Origin: Paenibacillus_S vulneris
GTDB taxonomy: Bacteria > Bacillota > Bacilli > Paenibacillales > NBRC-103111
Assembly (NCBI RefSeq): GCF_039543185.1
Contig: NZ_BAABJG010000014.1
Location: 124,001 to 188,000 of the forward strand
Length of the DNA: 64,000 nucleotides
Reading direction: 5' to 3'
Shown here in pieces: positions 8,642 through 16,693 of the stretch. The position numbers and the translations under genes were made by a program. Under the pieces are notes generated by a model. The model had not been told where the DNA came from and did not search any database. It saw nothing but the letters and a program-made list of their open reading frames with translations. The first letter of the stretch is position 1, and every line of letters starts with the position of its first letter.

Positions 8642-8763
8642 TTATAGCTTCAACATGTAGACATACACATCCACGAACTCGTCCTTAGGATTCCTGAATG
8701 CACCCTCCAGGGTTCCAGCGCGTCGAAAGCCCAGGCTTTCCCATTCTAATATGAACGCTCATT
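8642..8763 (-). pseudogene. Remnant of a GNAT acetyltransferase gene (C-terminal end)
   Basis: Conceptual translation on the minus strand gives ESLGFRRAGTLEGAFRNP followed by KDEFVDVYVYMLKL and a stop, the standard C-terminal end of RimJ/RimL-type GNAT proteins. Just upstream, another frame gives ANERSY, the usual residues before this block, so the remnant also has a one-base frameshift. It begins directly after the stop codon of the esterase gene and has no start or ribosome site. It is too short and broken to be functional. Confidence 0.7.
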
Positions 8764-8765
8764 CG

Positions 8766-9566
8766 CTAAATCCCTATGTACCGCGAACCGCTCTTCTCCA
8801 GACCCAGCCAGCCGAGGAACCGGCCCAGCTCCATCTCCCAGAATTCCCAAGTATGGCCGTAGCCTTCCGCTTGATGGTACTCATATTGATAGGGATTGCC
8901 CTCAAGTCCCTGGAAGAAGTCTCTTACGATCTCATTCAAATCCAGCCAAGGGTCGAGACTGCCGCAGGCGTGATACACCTTCGGCAATGGGATATCCTTC
9001 TTAAGCGCTTCCCTGCCCAAATACTGCAGATCGTTCTCCGTCCCCCTCATATTGCCGTCGCCGAACAGATGAATCCGATCCTTAGCCTTGCGCGAACCAT
9101 CGTTGACAAAAGCGACGTCCGTCTTGTCGCCGGCCGAGAACGCTCCTATCGCCCCGAAAACATCCGGTCGCGCTAGCCCTGCCTTCAGGCATCCGTAACC
9201 ACCGTTAGAGAAGCCGGAGATCAGATTATCCTCACGGGCTTCCGATAGCCGCGGAAACATATGGCGCAGAATGCGCGGTAATTCATCAGTCAAGTAAGTA
9301 AAAAAGCGCCCCCCGTGAGCCATATCCGTAAAACAAGAATTCAGCCCTCCCGGTACAATAAGCGCCAAGCCGTACTCCATGGCATACCGTTCCGCGTTGC
9401 CCATGCGCAGCCAAGCCGATTCATCACCGGAGCCCCCGTGCAAAAGCCACAGCACCTTCAGCTTGCCGTCACCGGAATAGGGTGATTTCTCTTGAGGCAG
9501 CACCACATTCACCGTCATTTCCATCCCCAGAACCTCAGAGAAAAAATGCGTTTCGATTAAAGCCAT
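8766..9566 (-). CDS. Putative esterase (EstA / S-formylglutathione hydrolase-like)
   Basis: Alpha/beta hydrolase of the PF00756 esterase type, 266 residues. The oxyanion region LLHGGSGDES is near residue 42, the nucleophile Ser120 lies in GFSNGGYG, an acidic residue in CGSLDPWLD and the His in EGYGHTWEFWE complete a likely catalytic triad. There is no signal peptide. Next to it, 16 bases upstream on the same strand, is a second esterase of the same family (about the same length and order of motifs), so the two look like a tandem duplication with later divergence. Substrate unknown; short-chain acyl esters on sugars or aromatic acids are typical of the family. Confidence 0.85.
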   Translation of the reverse strand: MALIETHFFSEVLGMEMTVNVVLPQEKSPYSGDGKLKVLWLLHGGSGDESAWLRMGNAERYAMEYGLALIVPGGLNSCFTDMAHGGRFFTYLTDELPRILRHMFPRLSEAREDNLISGFSNGGYGCLKAGLARPDVFGAIGAFSAGDKTDVAFVNDGSRKAKDRIHLFGDGNMRGTENDLQYLGREALKKDIPLPKVYHACGSLDPWLDLNEIVRDFFQGLEGNPYQYEYHQAEGYGHTWEFWEMELGRFLGWLGLEKSGSRYIGI

Positions 9567-9582
9567 CGTTGTCCCTCCTCCA

Positions 9583-10362
9583 TCAACCTTCGCTAGATTT
9601 GCGCAGCGGCAGCCACTGCAGCACCCGTTCTATGCATGTATCCCAACATTTCCATTCATGGCCCCCCGGACCTTCCTCGTAAGTAAGAGGCAGTCCCAAG
9701 GCTTTGACGTGATCTCTAAACCTTACATTGCCGTCATACAGAAAATCCTCCGTACCGCACCACATATATAAATCCGGACTAGCCTTCCCTGATTGGGAGA
9801 GGCTGCGGGCTGCAGTGAACAGATCGTTCACGCTTCCGCGGACCGATTCCTTGCTTCCGAATAGATCCTCTGCAAGATTCGGCGAGAGACGGTCGTACAT
9901 ATCAGCAACATCCACGGCTCCTGAGAAGGAAGCTGCAGCGCGGTACTTGTCAGCGGCAAGCAGACCTGCTTTCATGGCCCCATAACCGCCCATAGACAAA
10001 CCTGCGATGAACCTGTCCTCCCTCAAGCTGGACAGGCGGAACTGCCTTTCGCAAATCGCAGGAAGCTCCTCTGTGATAAACTGAAAATAGTCACGGCCAT
10101 TCACCATATCCGTATACCAGCCTAAATGCCCGGCAGGCATGACAACGGCGAGCGGCAGCCGCTCTACGTACCGCTCTATACTGGTTCTTCTCATCCAAGC
10201 GGTATGATCGTCGCTCATTCCATGCAGTAAATACAAGGTTTGGTAAGGCCCCGGATCCTTTGTCCTGCGTGATCCTCCGGACACATGCTGGGGAAGAAGA
10301 ACCTCCATGGGTACCGGCATACGGAGCGTTTCGGAATGATAATGCATATGAAGCCAAGCCAT
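9583..10362 (-). CDS. Putative esterase, paralogue of its neighbour
   Basis: Alpha/beta hydrolase of 259 residues in the same PF00756 family as the next gene. Motifs in order: LYLLHGMSDDHTAWMRRTSIERY near 43-65, nucleophile Ser123 in GLSMGGYG, WCGTEDFLYDGNVRF with the likely acid, and GPGGHEWKCWD with the catalytic His. It resembles tributyrin esterase EstA of lactic acid bacteria. The start ATG follows AAAGGAGGCACACAA; the frame extends 11 codons further without a ribosome site. First gene of a two-gene unit with the downstream esterase. Confidence 0.87.
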   Translation of the reverse strand: MAWLHMHYHSETLRMPVPMEVLLPQHVSGGSRRTKDPGPYQTLYLLHGMSDDHTAWMRRTSIERYVERLPLAVVMPAGHLGWYTDMVNGRDYFQFITEELPAICERQFRLSSLREDRFIAGLSMGGYGAMKAGLLAADKYRAAASFSGAVDVADMYDRLSPNLAEDLFGSKESVRGSVNDLFTAARSLSQSGKASPDLYMWCGTEDFLYDGNVRFRDHVKALGLPLTYEEGPGGHEWKCWDTCIERVLQWLPLRKSSEG

Positions 10363-10453
10363 TTGTGTGCCTCCTTTTCTGATTGCGCTTTCCAATTTAG
10401 TAGTAATTCTTCCCGGTCATGCAATGTCCTTTTTTTCCAGATAAAAAATAGCA

Positions 10454-10490
10454 GCAGCAGGGACGCTATCGATAATCCTGTCCCGGCTGC
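10454..10490 (-). terminator. Probable terminator of the rhomboid gene
   Basis: GCAGCCGGGAC / GTCCCTGCTGC hairpin with one G-T pair and a 15-base loop; on the minus strand followed after four bases by a T run. Located 28 bases after the rhomboid stop codon. Confidence 0.6.
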
Positions 10491-10517
10491 CGCTATGACA
10501 TAATAATGCCTCTTTTG

Positions 10518-11168
10518 TTATTGGTAGTGCTCATCTTGGTGAGGAGTATGCTCATGACTGCTATGTCTGCGCTTAATAAATAAGGTCAGCAGTGCAGTAA
10601 CCAGCAGGCCGCCTGCGAATCCTCCTAAGTGTGCGTACAAGTCAACATTCGGCACCACGATAGAGTAAATAAATCCGATGACGACAATAATGCGTATCGT
10701 CTGTTTGGTCTGATAATCAATCAAATCCTTGCGGAACACGGATAAATACAAGTAGGCGGCGTATACACCGTAGATGGCTCCCGACGCCCCCGCACCGATA
10801 TAATAGTCCTTGTGCAGCCAAGCGCTGGCTATATTCCCGGCAATGCCGCACAAAAGATAAAACACCGCATAGCGAAAAGAACCCAGCATTCGCTCCAGCG
10901 GTGCTGCAAATACATAAATAGCAAAGCTGTTGAACAGCAAATGCTCGAAGCCGATATGAACGAAGATGGACGTTACATATCTCCACAGCTCCGGCTCCAT
11001 TCGCGGAAGATCGAACATTGCTCCAAACCGGATCAGGGTCGAATTATCCTTCGATGATCCGTATATCGTCATTCCAGCCATAACCAGCAGCTGGATGACC
11101 AAAATGGCCGTATTCACCGGATACAGCCGAATGTATTGCTTTAAGCTCTCTGTTCTGCTAAACATCAT
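10518..11168 (-). CDS. Rhomboid family intramembrane serine protease
   Basis: Membrane protein of about 216 residues with six or seven helices. The catalytic dyad is visible: Ser129 in GAGASGAIYG and His180 in DLYAHLGGFAGG. The loop motif WRYVTSIFVHIGFEHLLFNSFAIYVF is typical of rhomboids. The C-terminal tail is His-rich (HSSHEHTPHQDEHYQ). The likely start is the ATG-ATG pair after AAGGGGATGGC; a longer frame of 11 codons lacks a ribosome site. Rhomboids cleave membrane-spanning substrates; the substrate is unknown. Single gene with its own terminator. Confidence 0.9.
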   Translation of the reverse strand: MMFSRTESLKQYIRLYPVNTAILVIQLLVMAGMTIYGSSKDNSTLIRFGAMFDLPRMEPELWRYVTSIFVHIGFEHLLFNSFAIYVFAAPLERMLGSFRYAVFYLLCGIAGNIASAWLHKDYYIGAGASGAIYGVYAAYLYLSVFRKDLIDYQTKQTIRIIVVIGFIYSIVVPNVDLYAHLGGFAGGLLVTALLTLFIKRRHSSHEHTPHQDEHYQ

Positions 11169-11317
11169 GCCATCCCCTTCTGCGCCAAGTACCATCGTCA
11201 CATCTATTATAGCTAAGATGCATTAAGGTTACACTTAAGCGCCCTTGTATGCAACAATACGTCGGAAAAAGAATGGAGTTTCATTCACACGGTTTTCCTC
11301 GACCATAAAAAAGCAAA

Positions 11318-11355
11318 AAGCTTAGCAGGCAGTCAACGACTGCCGTACTAAGCTT
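11318..11355 (-). terminator. Intrinsic terminator of the rhamnogalacturonan lyase gene
   Basis: Long hairpin AAGCTTAG, GGCAGTC / GACTGCC, CTAAGCTT, followed on the minus strand by TTTTTGCTTTTTT. It lies eleven bases after the lyase stop. Confidence 0.9.
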
Positions 11356-11365
11356 CTGCTCCGTA

Positions 11366-14300
11366 CTATGATTTCTTTACTTCAACCGTGATCTTATCGC
11401 TTGTTACTGTTCCCGCGTCGTTAATCAGCTCCCCGACATACTGATATTTGCCCGGCTTCCTTCCTTTTATCGCCGTAATTGCCGATTGAGCTTTAGGAGT
11501 TGCCTGCACAAGGTTCTGGGTATCTATCAGGACTCCGTTCTCGTACAGCTTATAGGTTTTGCCGTTGGTTCCCCACCACAGATTCATTTGTACCTCATAA
11601 TCTCCGTCACCGTCCCAGTTATTATGGGACAATACCGGCTTAGACGGCACTGCCTGGTTGACCTGCACCGTCACCGGTTCACAAGCCGTTGTTCCATGGC
11701 GATTGATCAACTCGCAAGTGTATTGATAAGTGCCGTTAGGCTTTCCGCTTATCACCGTCAACACTGTCTGGGCGTTCGGCGTTTGGTCGGTGAGCGTCTT
11801 CACATCTATCAGCTGACCGTTTTCATACAGCTTGTAGACGGTTCCGTTGCTCCCCCACCATAGGTTCATCGTGATCCTGTAATCGCCGTCCTGAAGGCCG
11901 GTATCATGGCCGTTATCGCTGGATAACACTCCTTTGCCCGGTGCGCTGGCTGCCGGTCCGTCGGGAATCGTTATGTTCACCGCATATCGTGCGGTGACTC
12001 CCGAGCCGTCCGCGGCTTGAGCCTTCACGACAACCTCTCCCGGTGCCAGGACTGTAAGAACGCCATTGGCATCAATGGAAGCTAGCGAGGTGGCGGTGCC
12101 TTCAGGCGATTGAACGCTCCATACGATAGATTTGTCCGTTGCCGCATCCGGCTGTACGCGCGCGCTTAGCTTCAGGCTTTGTCCTGCGTCTACCTGTGCA
12201 GCAGAGGAAGTGATCGAAATACCGGCTGCTTTCATCGGGATGCGGCTCAAATGAGGTACAGGCGGAGCTGCCATCCCGTCTCCCAGGTAAAAGCTCGGAT
12301 GCGGCGGTTGATTGTAACCGACGTTTTGCCATGCTATGGACAGCCGGTATTCCGGATCGTCAAGCAGTGTGTACAGGCGATGAGAAGTCAGATCCGTCGT
12401 CGTATAAATGCGAAGCGCGCTGCTGTCCTCCGTACGCCAAATGGCTTCTTCACGCCAATCGCCGAATAAATCGGTTTGTAACGAAGGAGTTCCCTTGGTC
12501 GTATTGTTGGAATAGGTACCTGCAGCCGTCAACAGGTTAACTGACTTGCTGTTCATATAATCCCATTTGTCAATTTTACCTACTCCCACCGGATCGGTAT
12601 ACTTGTGGTCAAGCAGCTCGCGAAGCAAGTCTCCATCCCACCAGATACCAAAGTTCACCGATGGCCGGGAGGAGCTGATCTTCTCTCCCTTGGTGTTGTA
12701 GACGCCTCCTGCATCCCCCGTGGCCCACATTTCCTCTCCGGGATAACGCGGATCGATGTCGGCCGACATCCCTCTCCCTACATCGTAATTTGTCGGAATG
12801 CCCCAGATGAGCTCACCTGTCTCCGCATCGCGGAATTCCAGACCGGCAGGATTCGGGTAGTCCTCGTGTACTCCGAAATATTCCATCCCCGGACGGTTCG
12901 GATCCAGATCACCCAGATGCATCGCATCCCCGTGGCCAAGACCGGTGGAATACAATAGTTTCCCATTATCGTCTATGGCCATTGCTCCATACGTAATTTC
13001 ATCTTTTCCATCATGATCGACGTCGGCAATAGATAGATTATGGTTGCCTTGACCTGTGTAACTGGCGTTCTCGGCATCATTCGTATCGAATTTCCACAGC
13101 TTGGTCAGCTTGCCGTCCCGCCAATTATAGGCCACCAGCACGGTTCGGGTGTAGTATCCACGCGCCATGATCAGGCTTGGCCGCTCTCCGTCCAAATAAG
13201 CGATCGCTGCCAAAAAGCGGTCTACCCGGTTGCCGTAGCTGTCTCCCCAGCTGGATACATTGCCGCGAGGCGGATCATAGTCGGTCGTTACCAATGCTTT
13301 CCCGGTCAGACCATCAAAAATAGTCAGGAATTCAGGCCCGCTTAAAATATATCCGCTGGAATTGCGGTAGTCCGCTTTGGCATTACCGATAACCTGACCG
13401 GTTCCGTCTATGGTTCCGTCGGCTGTCTTGAATGCAACCTCCGCTTTGCCGTCACCGTCAAGATCATATACCATAAACTGGGTATAATGTGCGCCGGCAC
13501 GGATGTTTCGTCCCAAATCGATGCGCCACAGCATCGTACCGTCGAGCTTATACGCGTCTACATACACATTTCCCGTATAACCGGATTGAGAGTTGTCTTT
13601 AGAGTTGGACGGATCCCATTTGACGATAAGTTCATATTTTCCATCCCCATCCAAATCCCCGATACTCGCATCATTGGCACTGTATGAATAAGCTTCTCCG
13701 GCAGGCGTCACGCCGTCGGCAGGCTTTTTCAAAGGAACATCGAGGTAGTTTTGGTTCCATACGCGGAAGGTTTCACCCTGCGGTTCTTCGTTCCCGCGGA
13801 CGACAGCCCGGATTTCATATTCGGATTGGAGCGTCCCTGCCGGATCCAAATAGTTGGTGCTGTCTGCAATAGGTGTGTCGTTCACCCTCTGCCCGTCCCG
13901 GTACAAATTAAAGGTCGTCGAAGGATCATCCGTCCCGAACAGACGCCAGCCGGTATAGACCCCGCCCTCTACTTTCACCGCGACCGGAGCACGGTCCAGG
14001 CTCTCCATCTGCCGCTTCAAAATGGTCATCACCGGCACAGCTAGAATCTCGGAGCGGTTCGACAAGCCGCCGGAGTTGACCGCCGCCACTTGATAGTAAT
14101 ATGGCATCGTTGTGAATACGCCGTTATCCACATAGGTTGTTTCCGCTGTGGTACCTACCAGCTGGAAAGGCCCCTTTTCCGTCTTGGAGCGGTATACTTG
14201 ATATTGCAGCGCCCGATCAACCTCGTTCCATCGGATAGCAAGCTGTTCCTTACCGGCCGATGCTACCGCTAAGCCCGTAGGCGCAGATGGAGCGGGAACC

Positions 14301-15112
14301 GACCTGTCCAGTACGGCGACTGTTATCGGTTGGCTCGGTGCCGACTCGATGTTTTTCGGCAGCAGCTGGGTCACCTGATATTGATAGGTGCCGCCAAGCT
14401 GTACGGTGCTGTCCGTATAGGAGGGGCTTGTAGTACCCGCTATTTGGACAAATTCGCCGCCTCCGTCCGATGAGCGGTACAGATTATATCCTGTCGCTCC
14501 ATAGACCGCCTCCCATACCAGACTGACCGTCGGATGCAGGTCATACGTTACCGAGGAAACGGTCAGCCCCGCCGGCGCTTGCTTTGGAGTAATTTCAATG
14601 GCGTTCACGCGTCCGTCCTTGCTGAATTGAAAGGTCATTTGACCGTCGGTAAGCTGCACGTTCTTGGTCATTTCCGCATAGCTCCCTGTACCTGAAGAGA
14701 GCGTGCCCATGGAAAAGCCTTCAATTTTGACGTCGGTTTTGTTCGATGCAATTGCATCCCCCGCAATGATTCGTACGGAGTAATCCCCGTTGGGCAAATC
14801 CACCTTGAAGGTGAAGTCTGAGGCAAGAATAAAATCACGAAGCAAAGGGTCGGACGTCCCCCGGTCCCGGTTATTTACCGTCTTATCCAACCCGTATCCT
14901 CTTGCTGCGCTATAAATCATCGTATTGGAAACCTGAGTATACCCCGGGGCTACCGGGCTTGTATCGGATCCGAAGTCAAATTTGGAGCCCGAGGCTCCTG
15001 TTTGGGAAGCGGCACTTGCATGTCCTATCCCGAAATTGCCGATTCCTGCAAACAGGGATACGGCCAGCGTAACAGCCATGAAAACGGACAAGCTTTTTTT
15101 GATTGCGTACAA
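11366..15112 (-). CDS. Secreted multidomain rhamnogalacturonan lyase (PL11)
   Basis: Secreted enzyme of 1248 residues, about twice the size of B. subtilis YesW. Order seen: signal peptide (1-35, ending HASAAS); a galactose-binding-like module (about 43-175, KFDFGSDTSPVAPGYTQV); two fibronectin III modules (about 178-268 and 275-362); the PL11 catalytic region (about 365-985) with Ca-binding-type motifs SIGDLDGDGKYEL and YDLDGDGKAEV and LSIADVDHDGKDE; a BIG2 module (about 990-1070); and two tandem ~80-residue repeats, each with MNLWWG, NGTVYKLYENG or NGKTYKLYENG and YQY, that resemble chitinase A N-terminal domains. PL11 enzymes cut the rhamnogalacturonan I backbone of pectin by beta-elimination. 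The start is TTG after GAGGAGGAGAT. A cre-like site upstream suggests catabolite repression. Confidence 0.92.
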   Translation of the reverse strand: MYAIKKSLSVFMAVTLAVSLFAGIGNFGIGHASAASQTGASGSKFDFGSDTSPVAPGYTQVSNTMIYSAARGYGLDKTVNNRDRGTSDPLLRDFILASDFTFKVDLPNGDYSVRIIAGDAIASNKTDVKIEGFSMGTLSSGTGSYAEMTKNVQLTDGQMTFQFSKDGRVNAIEITPKQAPAGLTVSSVTYDLHPTVSLVWEAVYGATGYNLYRSSDGGGEFVQIAGTTSPSYTDSTVQLGGTYQYQVTQLLPKNIESAPSQPITVAVLDRSVPAPSAPTGLAVASAGKEQLAIRWNEVDRALQYQVYRSKTEKGPFQLVGTTAETTYVDNGVFTTMPYYYQVAAVNSGGLSNRSEILAVPVMTILKRQMESLDRAPVAVKVEGGVYTGWRLFGTDDPSTTFNLYRDGQRVNDTPIADSTNYLDPAGTLQSEYEIRAVVRGNEEPQGETFRVWNQNYLDVPLKKPADGVTPAGEAYSYSANDASIGDLDGDGKYELIVKWDPSNSKDNSQSGYTGNVYVDAYKLDGTMLWRIDLGRNIRAGAHYTQFMVYDLDGDGKAEVAFKTADGTIDGTGQVIGNAKADYRNSSGYILSGPEFLTIFDGLTGKALVTTDYDPPRGNVSSWGDSYGNRVDRFLAAIAYLDGERPSLIMARGYYTRTVLVAYNWRDGKLTKLWKFDTNDAENASYTGQGNHNLSIADVDHDGKDEITYGAMAIDDNGKLLYSTGLGHGDAMHLGDLDPNRPGMEYFGVHEDYPNPAGLEFRDAETGELIWGIPTNYDVGRGMSADIDPRYPGEEMWATGDAGGVYNTKGEKISSSRPSVNFGIWWDGDLLRELLDHKYTDPVGVGKIDKWDYMNSKSVNLLTAAGTYSNNTTKGTPSLQTDLFGDWREEAIWRTEDSSALRIYTTTDLTSHRLYTLLDDPEYRLSIAWQNVGYNQPPHPSFYLGDGMAAPPVPHLSRIPMKAAGISITSSAAQVDAGQSLKLSARVQPDAATDKSIVWSVQSPEGTATSLASIDANGVLTVLAPGEVVVKAQAADGSGVTARYAVNITIPDGPAASAPGKGVLSSDNGHDTGLQDGDYRITMNLWWGSNGTVYKLYENGQLIDVKTLTDQTPNAQTVLTVISGKPNGTYQYTCELINRHGTTACEPVTVQVNQAVPSKPVLSHNNWDGDGDYEVQMNLWWGTNGKTYKLYENGVLIDTQNLVQATPKAQSAITAIKGRKPGKYQYVGELINDAGTVTSDKITVEVKKS

Positions 15113-15254
15113 TGGATCTCCTCCTCAAGATTTTGTACAAGCTACTTTCGTTGTGTTGATCAATTATCGGCTTGTCTACCCGGTTTCTAAGAAAGCGGTC
15201 TCTTTCCTCCTTTGCTTCTGCATCGGTAAACCATGTGTCTTGTACAATGGTTTA

Positions 15255-15268
15255 TGATAGCGTTTACA
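15255..15268. promoter_or_regulatory. cre-like CcpA operator upstream of the lyase gene
   Basis: TGATAGCGTTTACA matches the cre consensus TGWAARCGYTWNCW at 13 of 14 positions. It lies about 143 bases before the lyase start. No clear -35/-10 pair could be assigned in 15113-15350. Confidence 0.55.
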
Positions 15269-15352
15269 TAATAGCACAAGCATTCATGCGAATCTTTACT
15301 CCTTGTTGCCTTGTTTACCTCAAAATTAATAAATTTTGTCAAAACAAAAAAA

Positions 15353-15370
15353 GAGCTGCCGAAGCAGCTC
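15353..15370 (-). terminator. Intrinsic terminator of rbsK
   Basis: GAGCTGC / GCAGCTC hairpin with a CTTCGG-type tetraloop region, followed on the minus strand by TTTTTTTG, 13 bases past the rbsK stop. Confidence 0.88.
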
Positions 15371-15383
15371 CGTCCGTATAGGC

Positions 15384-16307
15384 TTACAGGTGCTGAGCCT
15401 GTAAAAAGGCTTCGATCTCCTCGCGTGAAGGGATAGAAGCTTGAGCCCCTGCTCTGGACACGGCAATGGCAGAGGCGGCTGAAGCGAATTGAAGGCTGTC
15501 CTCCAAGGCTTGACCGGACAAATAGGCAGCCATGAAGCTTCCAATGAAGGTATCTCCGGCTGCCGTCGTATCGACAGCCTTTACCCGGAATGCCGATTGC
15601 TTGACCTCCTTCCCCTGCCGGTCCGCAAAGATACAGCCCTTCTCCCCCAATGTCAACAGCACCGATTGAGCGCCTTGTGCGAGCAGCGCTTCCACAGCCT
15701 GCTTATAAGAATCCGGCTGCTCAACATGGATACCCGTCAGCTGCTCCGCTTCGCTTTCATTCACGACGACAAGATCAATCAGCGGCCATACTTCTGAAGG
15801 AACAGGCGCTACCGGAGCCGGATTGTAGCAGGTGAACACACCATGGCTGCGGGCCAGCTTCAAGGCTTGGACGGTTGTTTCCCATGGAATTTCATTTTGC
15901 AACAGGAGTCCCCGCACGCCCTCAAAGCAACGAGAACCACGAAGCAGGTCGTCCGCGGAGAACTGGCCGTTTGCTCCTTCGGACAAAATGATATGATTCT
16001 CGCCGCTATTGTCGACGTTAATATAAGCAATACCGGAGCCCGTAGGCTTCCTTAGTATATTCTCCGTGCGAACCCCCTTGCTCTGCAGCGATTCGATAAG
16101 CCGGGGACCGTAAGCATCCTCTCCGACCGCTCCGGCGAACGTCACTTCTGCACCGGCCATTGACGCCGCAACCGCCTGATTCGCTCCCTTGCCTCCGGGA
16201 AAATAATCCGTGCTTAACCCTTTGACCGTCTCCCCCGGGACAGGCAGCTTCGTGACATGGGTCACAATATCCATATTTACGCTTCCTACGACTAACAGCT
16301 TCGTCAT
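15384..16307 (-). CDS. rbsK: Ribokinase
   Basis: PfkB-family sugar kinase of 307 residues. It begins MTKLLVVGSVNMD, has the substrate-binding GGKGANQAVAAS near residue 38-49, NPAPVAP near 150, and the ATP/anion-hole motif with catalytic Asp in DTTAAGDTFIGSFMAAYLSG near 240-260. These match ribokinase rather than fructokinase. The ATG follows GGAGGTTATT; an upstream in-frame TTG overlaps the ribosome site itself. It phosphorylates ribose (or deoxyribose) with ATP in the cytoplasm. No rbs transport genes are adjacent, so it acts with a transporter encoded elsewhere. Two palindromes lie at its promoter. Confidence 0.92.
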   Translation of the reverse strand: MTKLLVVGSVNMDIVTHVTKLPVPGETVKGLSTDYFPGGKGANQAVAASMAGAEVTFAGAVGEDAYGPRLIESLQSKGVRTENILRKPTGSGIAYINVDNSGENHIILSEGANGQFSADDLLRGSRCFEGVRGLLLQNEIPWETTVQALKLARSHGVFTCYNPAPVAPVPSEVWPLIDLVVVNESEAEQLTGIHVEQPDSYKQAVEALLAQGAQSVLLTLGEKGCIFADRQGKEVKQSAFRVKAVDTTAAGDTFIGSFMAAYLSGQALEDSLQFASAASAIAVSRAGAQASIPSREEIEAFLQAQHL

Positions 16308-16369
16308 AATAACCTCCAAGTCATTCTAATGCTCGTTGTGCAAACTGCTGATGAAGATATGCCGCTACC

Positions 16370-16418
16370 ATTGTACCACCGGATCGATTCCGGTTAAAGA
16401 AGACGCCAAGCTTGGCGT
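16370..16418 (-). promoter_or_regulatory. rbsK promoter with two palindromic operators
   Basis: Minus strand: TTTAAC, 17 bases, TACAAT. The spacer holds the inverted repeat ACCGG-N7-CCGGT (16378-16394). Just upstream, 16403-16418, is a perfect 16-base palindrome ACGCCAAGCTTGGCGT. Both look like repressor sites, for example of a LacI- or GntR-family regulator, but no regulator gene is adjacent. Confidence 0.5.
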
Positions 16419-16432
16419 TGGGAAAAGAAAAA

Positions 16433-16674
16433 ACAGCCGTTCAGGCTGCTGGGTCTGTTGAAAAACTTATAAAGCTTGAACATTAACAGTAATACACCGG
16501 TGGGGTATGCCCCTTCAGCCACTGTTGAAACCCGTGAAATAGGATTAGATTTTGCGATATTTTCACGGGTTTCAAAGGTGGACGTAAACTCCTCCAACGC
16601 ATACTCCACATCCATATGCAGCATAGTTCTCGTAAAACAGGGTTTTTCAACAACCCGACAGCCATCCGGGCTGT
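16433..16674. mobile_element. MITE-like element with imperfect terminal inverted repeats
   Basis: About 242 bases bounded by inverted repeats that align over 34 positions with 26 identities. The inner block is strongest: GGGTCTGTTGAAAAAC on the left (from 16451) and GGGTTGTTGAAAAAC on the right (from 16656, reversed). Outside these, both ends carry a small hairpin ACAGCC-N5-GGCTG. The centre has a perfect 15-base stem (16525-16539 with 16561-16575). There is no transposase frame of useful length, so it would depend on a transposase in trans; the ends recall some transposon ends of the IS1182 type, which I could not verify. No target duplication is evident. Confidence 0.55.
16434..16448 (-). 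terminator. Probable terminator now serving the eut operon
   Basis: CAGCC / GGCTG hairpin followed on the minus strand by TTTTTTC. A similar hairpin (16658-16674) lies nearer to the permease stop but lacks a T run because the MITE-like element begins there. Confidence 0.55.
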
Positions 16675-16693
16675 TTAATAGAGACAAAAAGGT

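Noticed and set aside
16483..16687. Open frames within the MITE-like element that could be a small protein
   Set aside because: The frames run through the inverted repeats and the internal stem and have no ribosome site; they result from the repeat structure.
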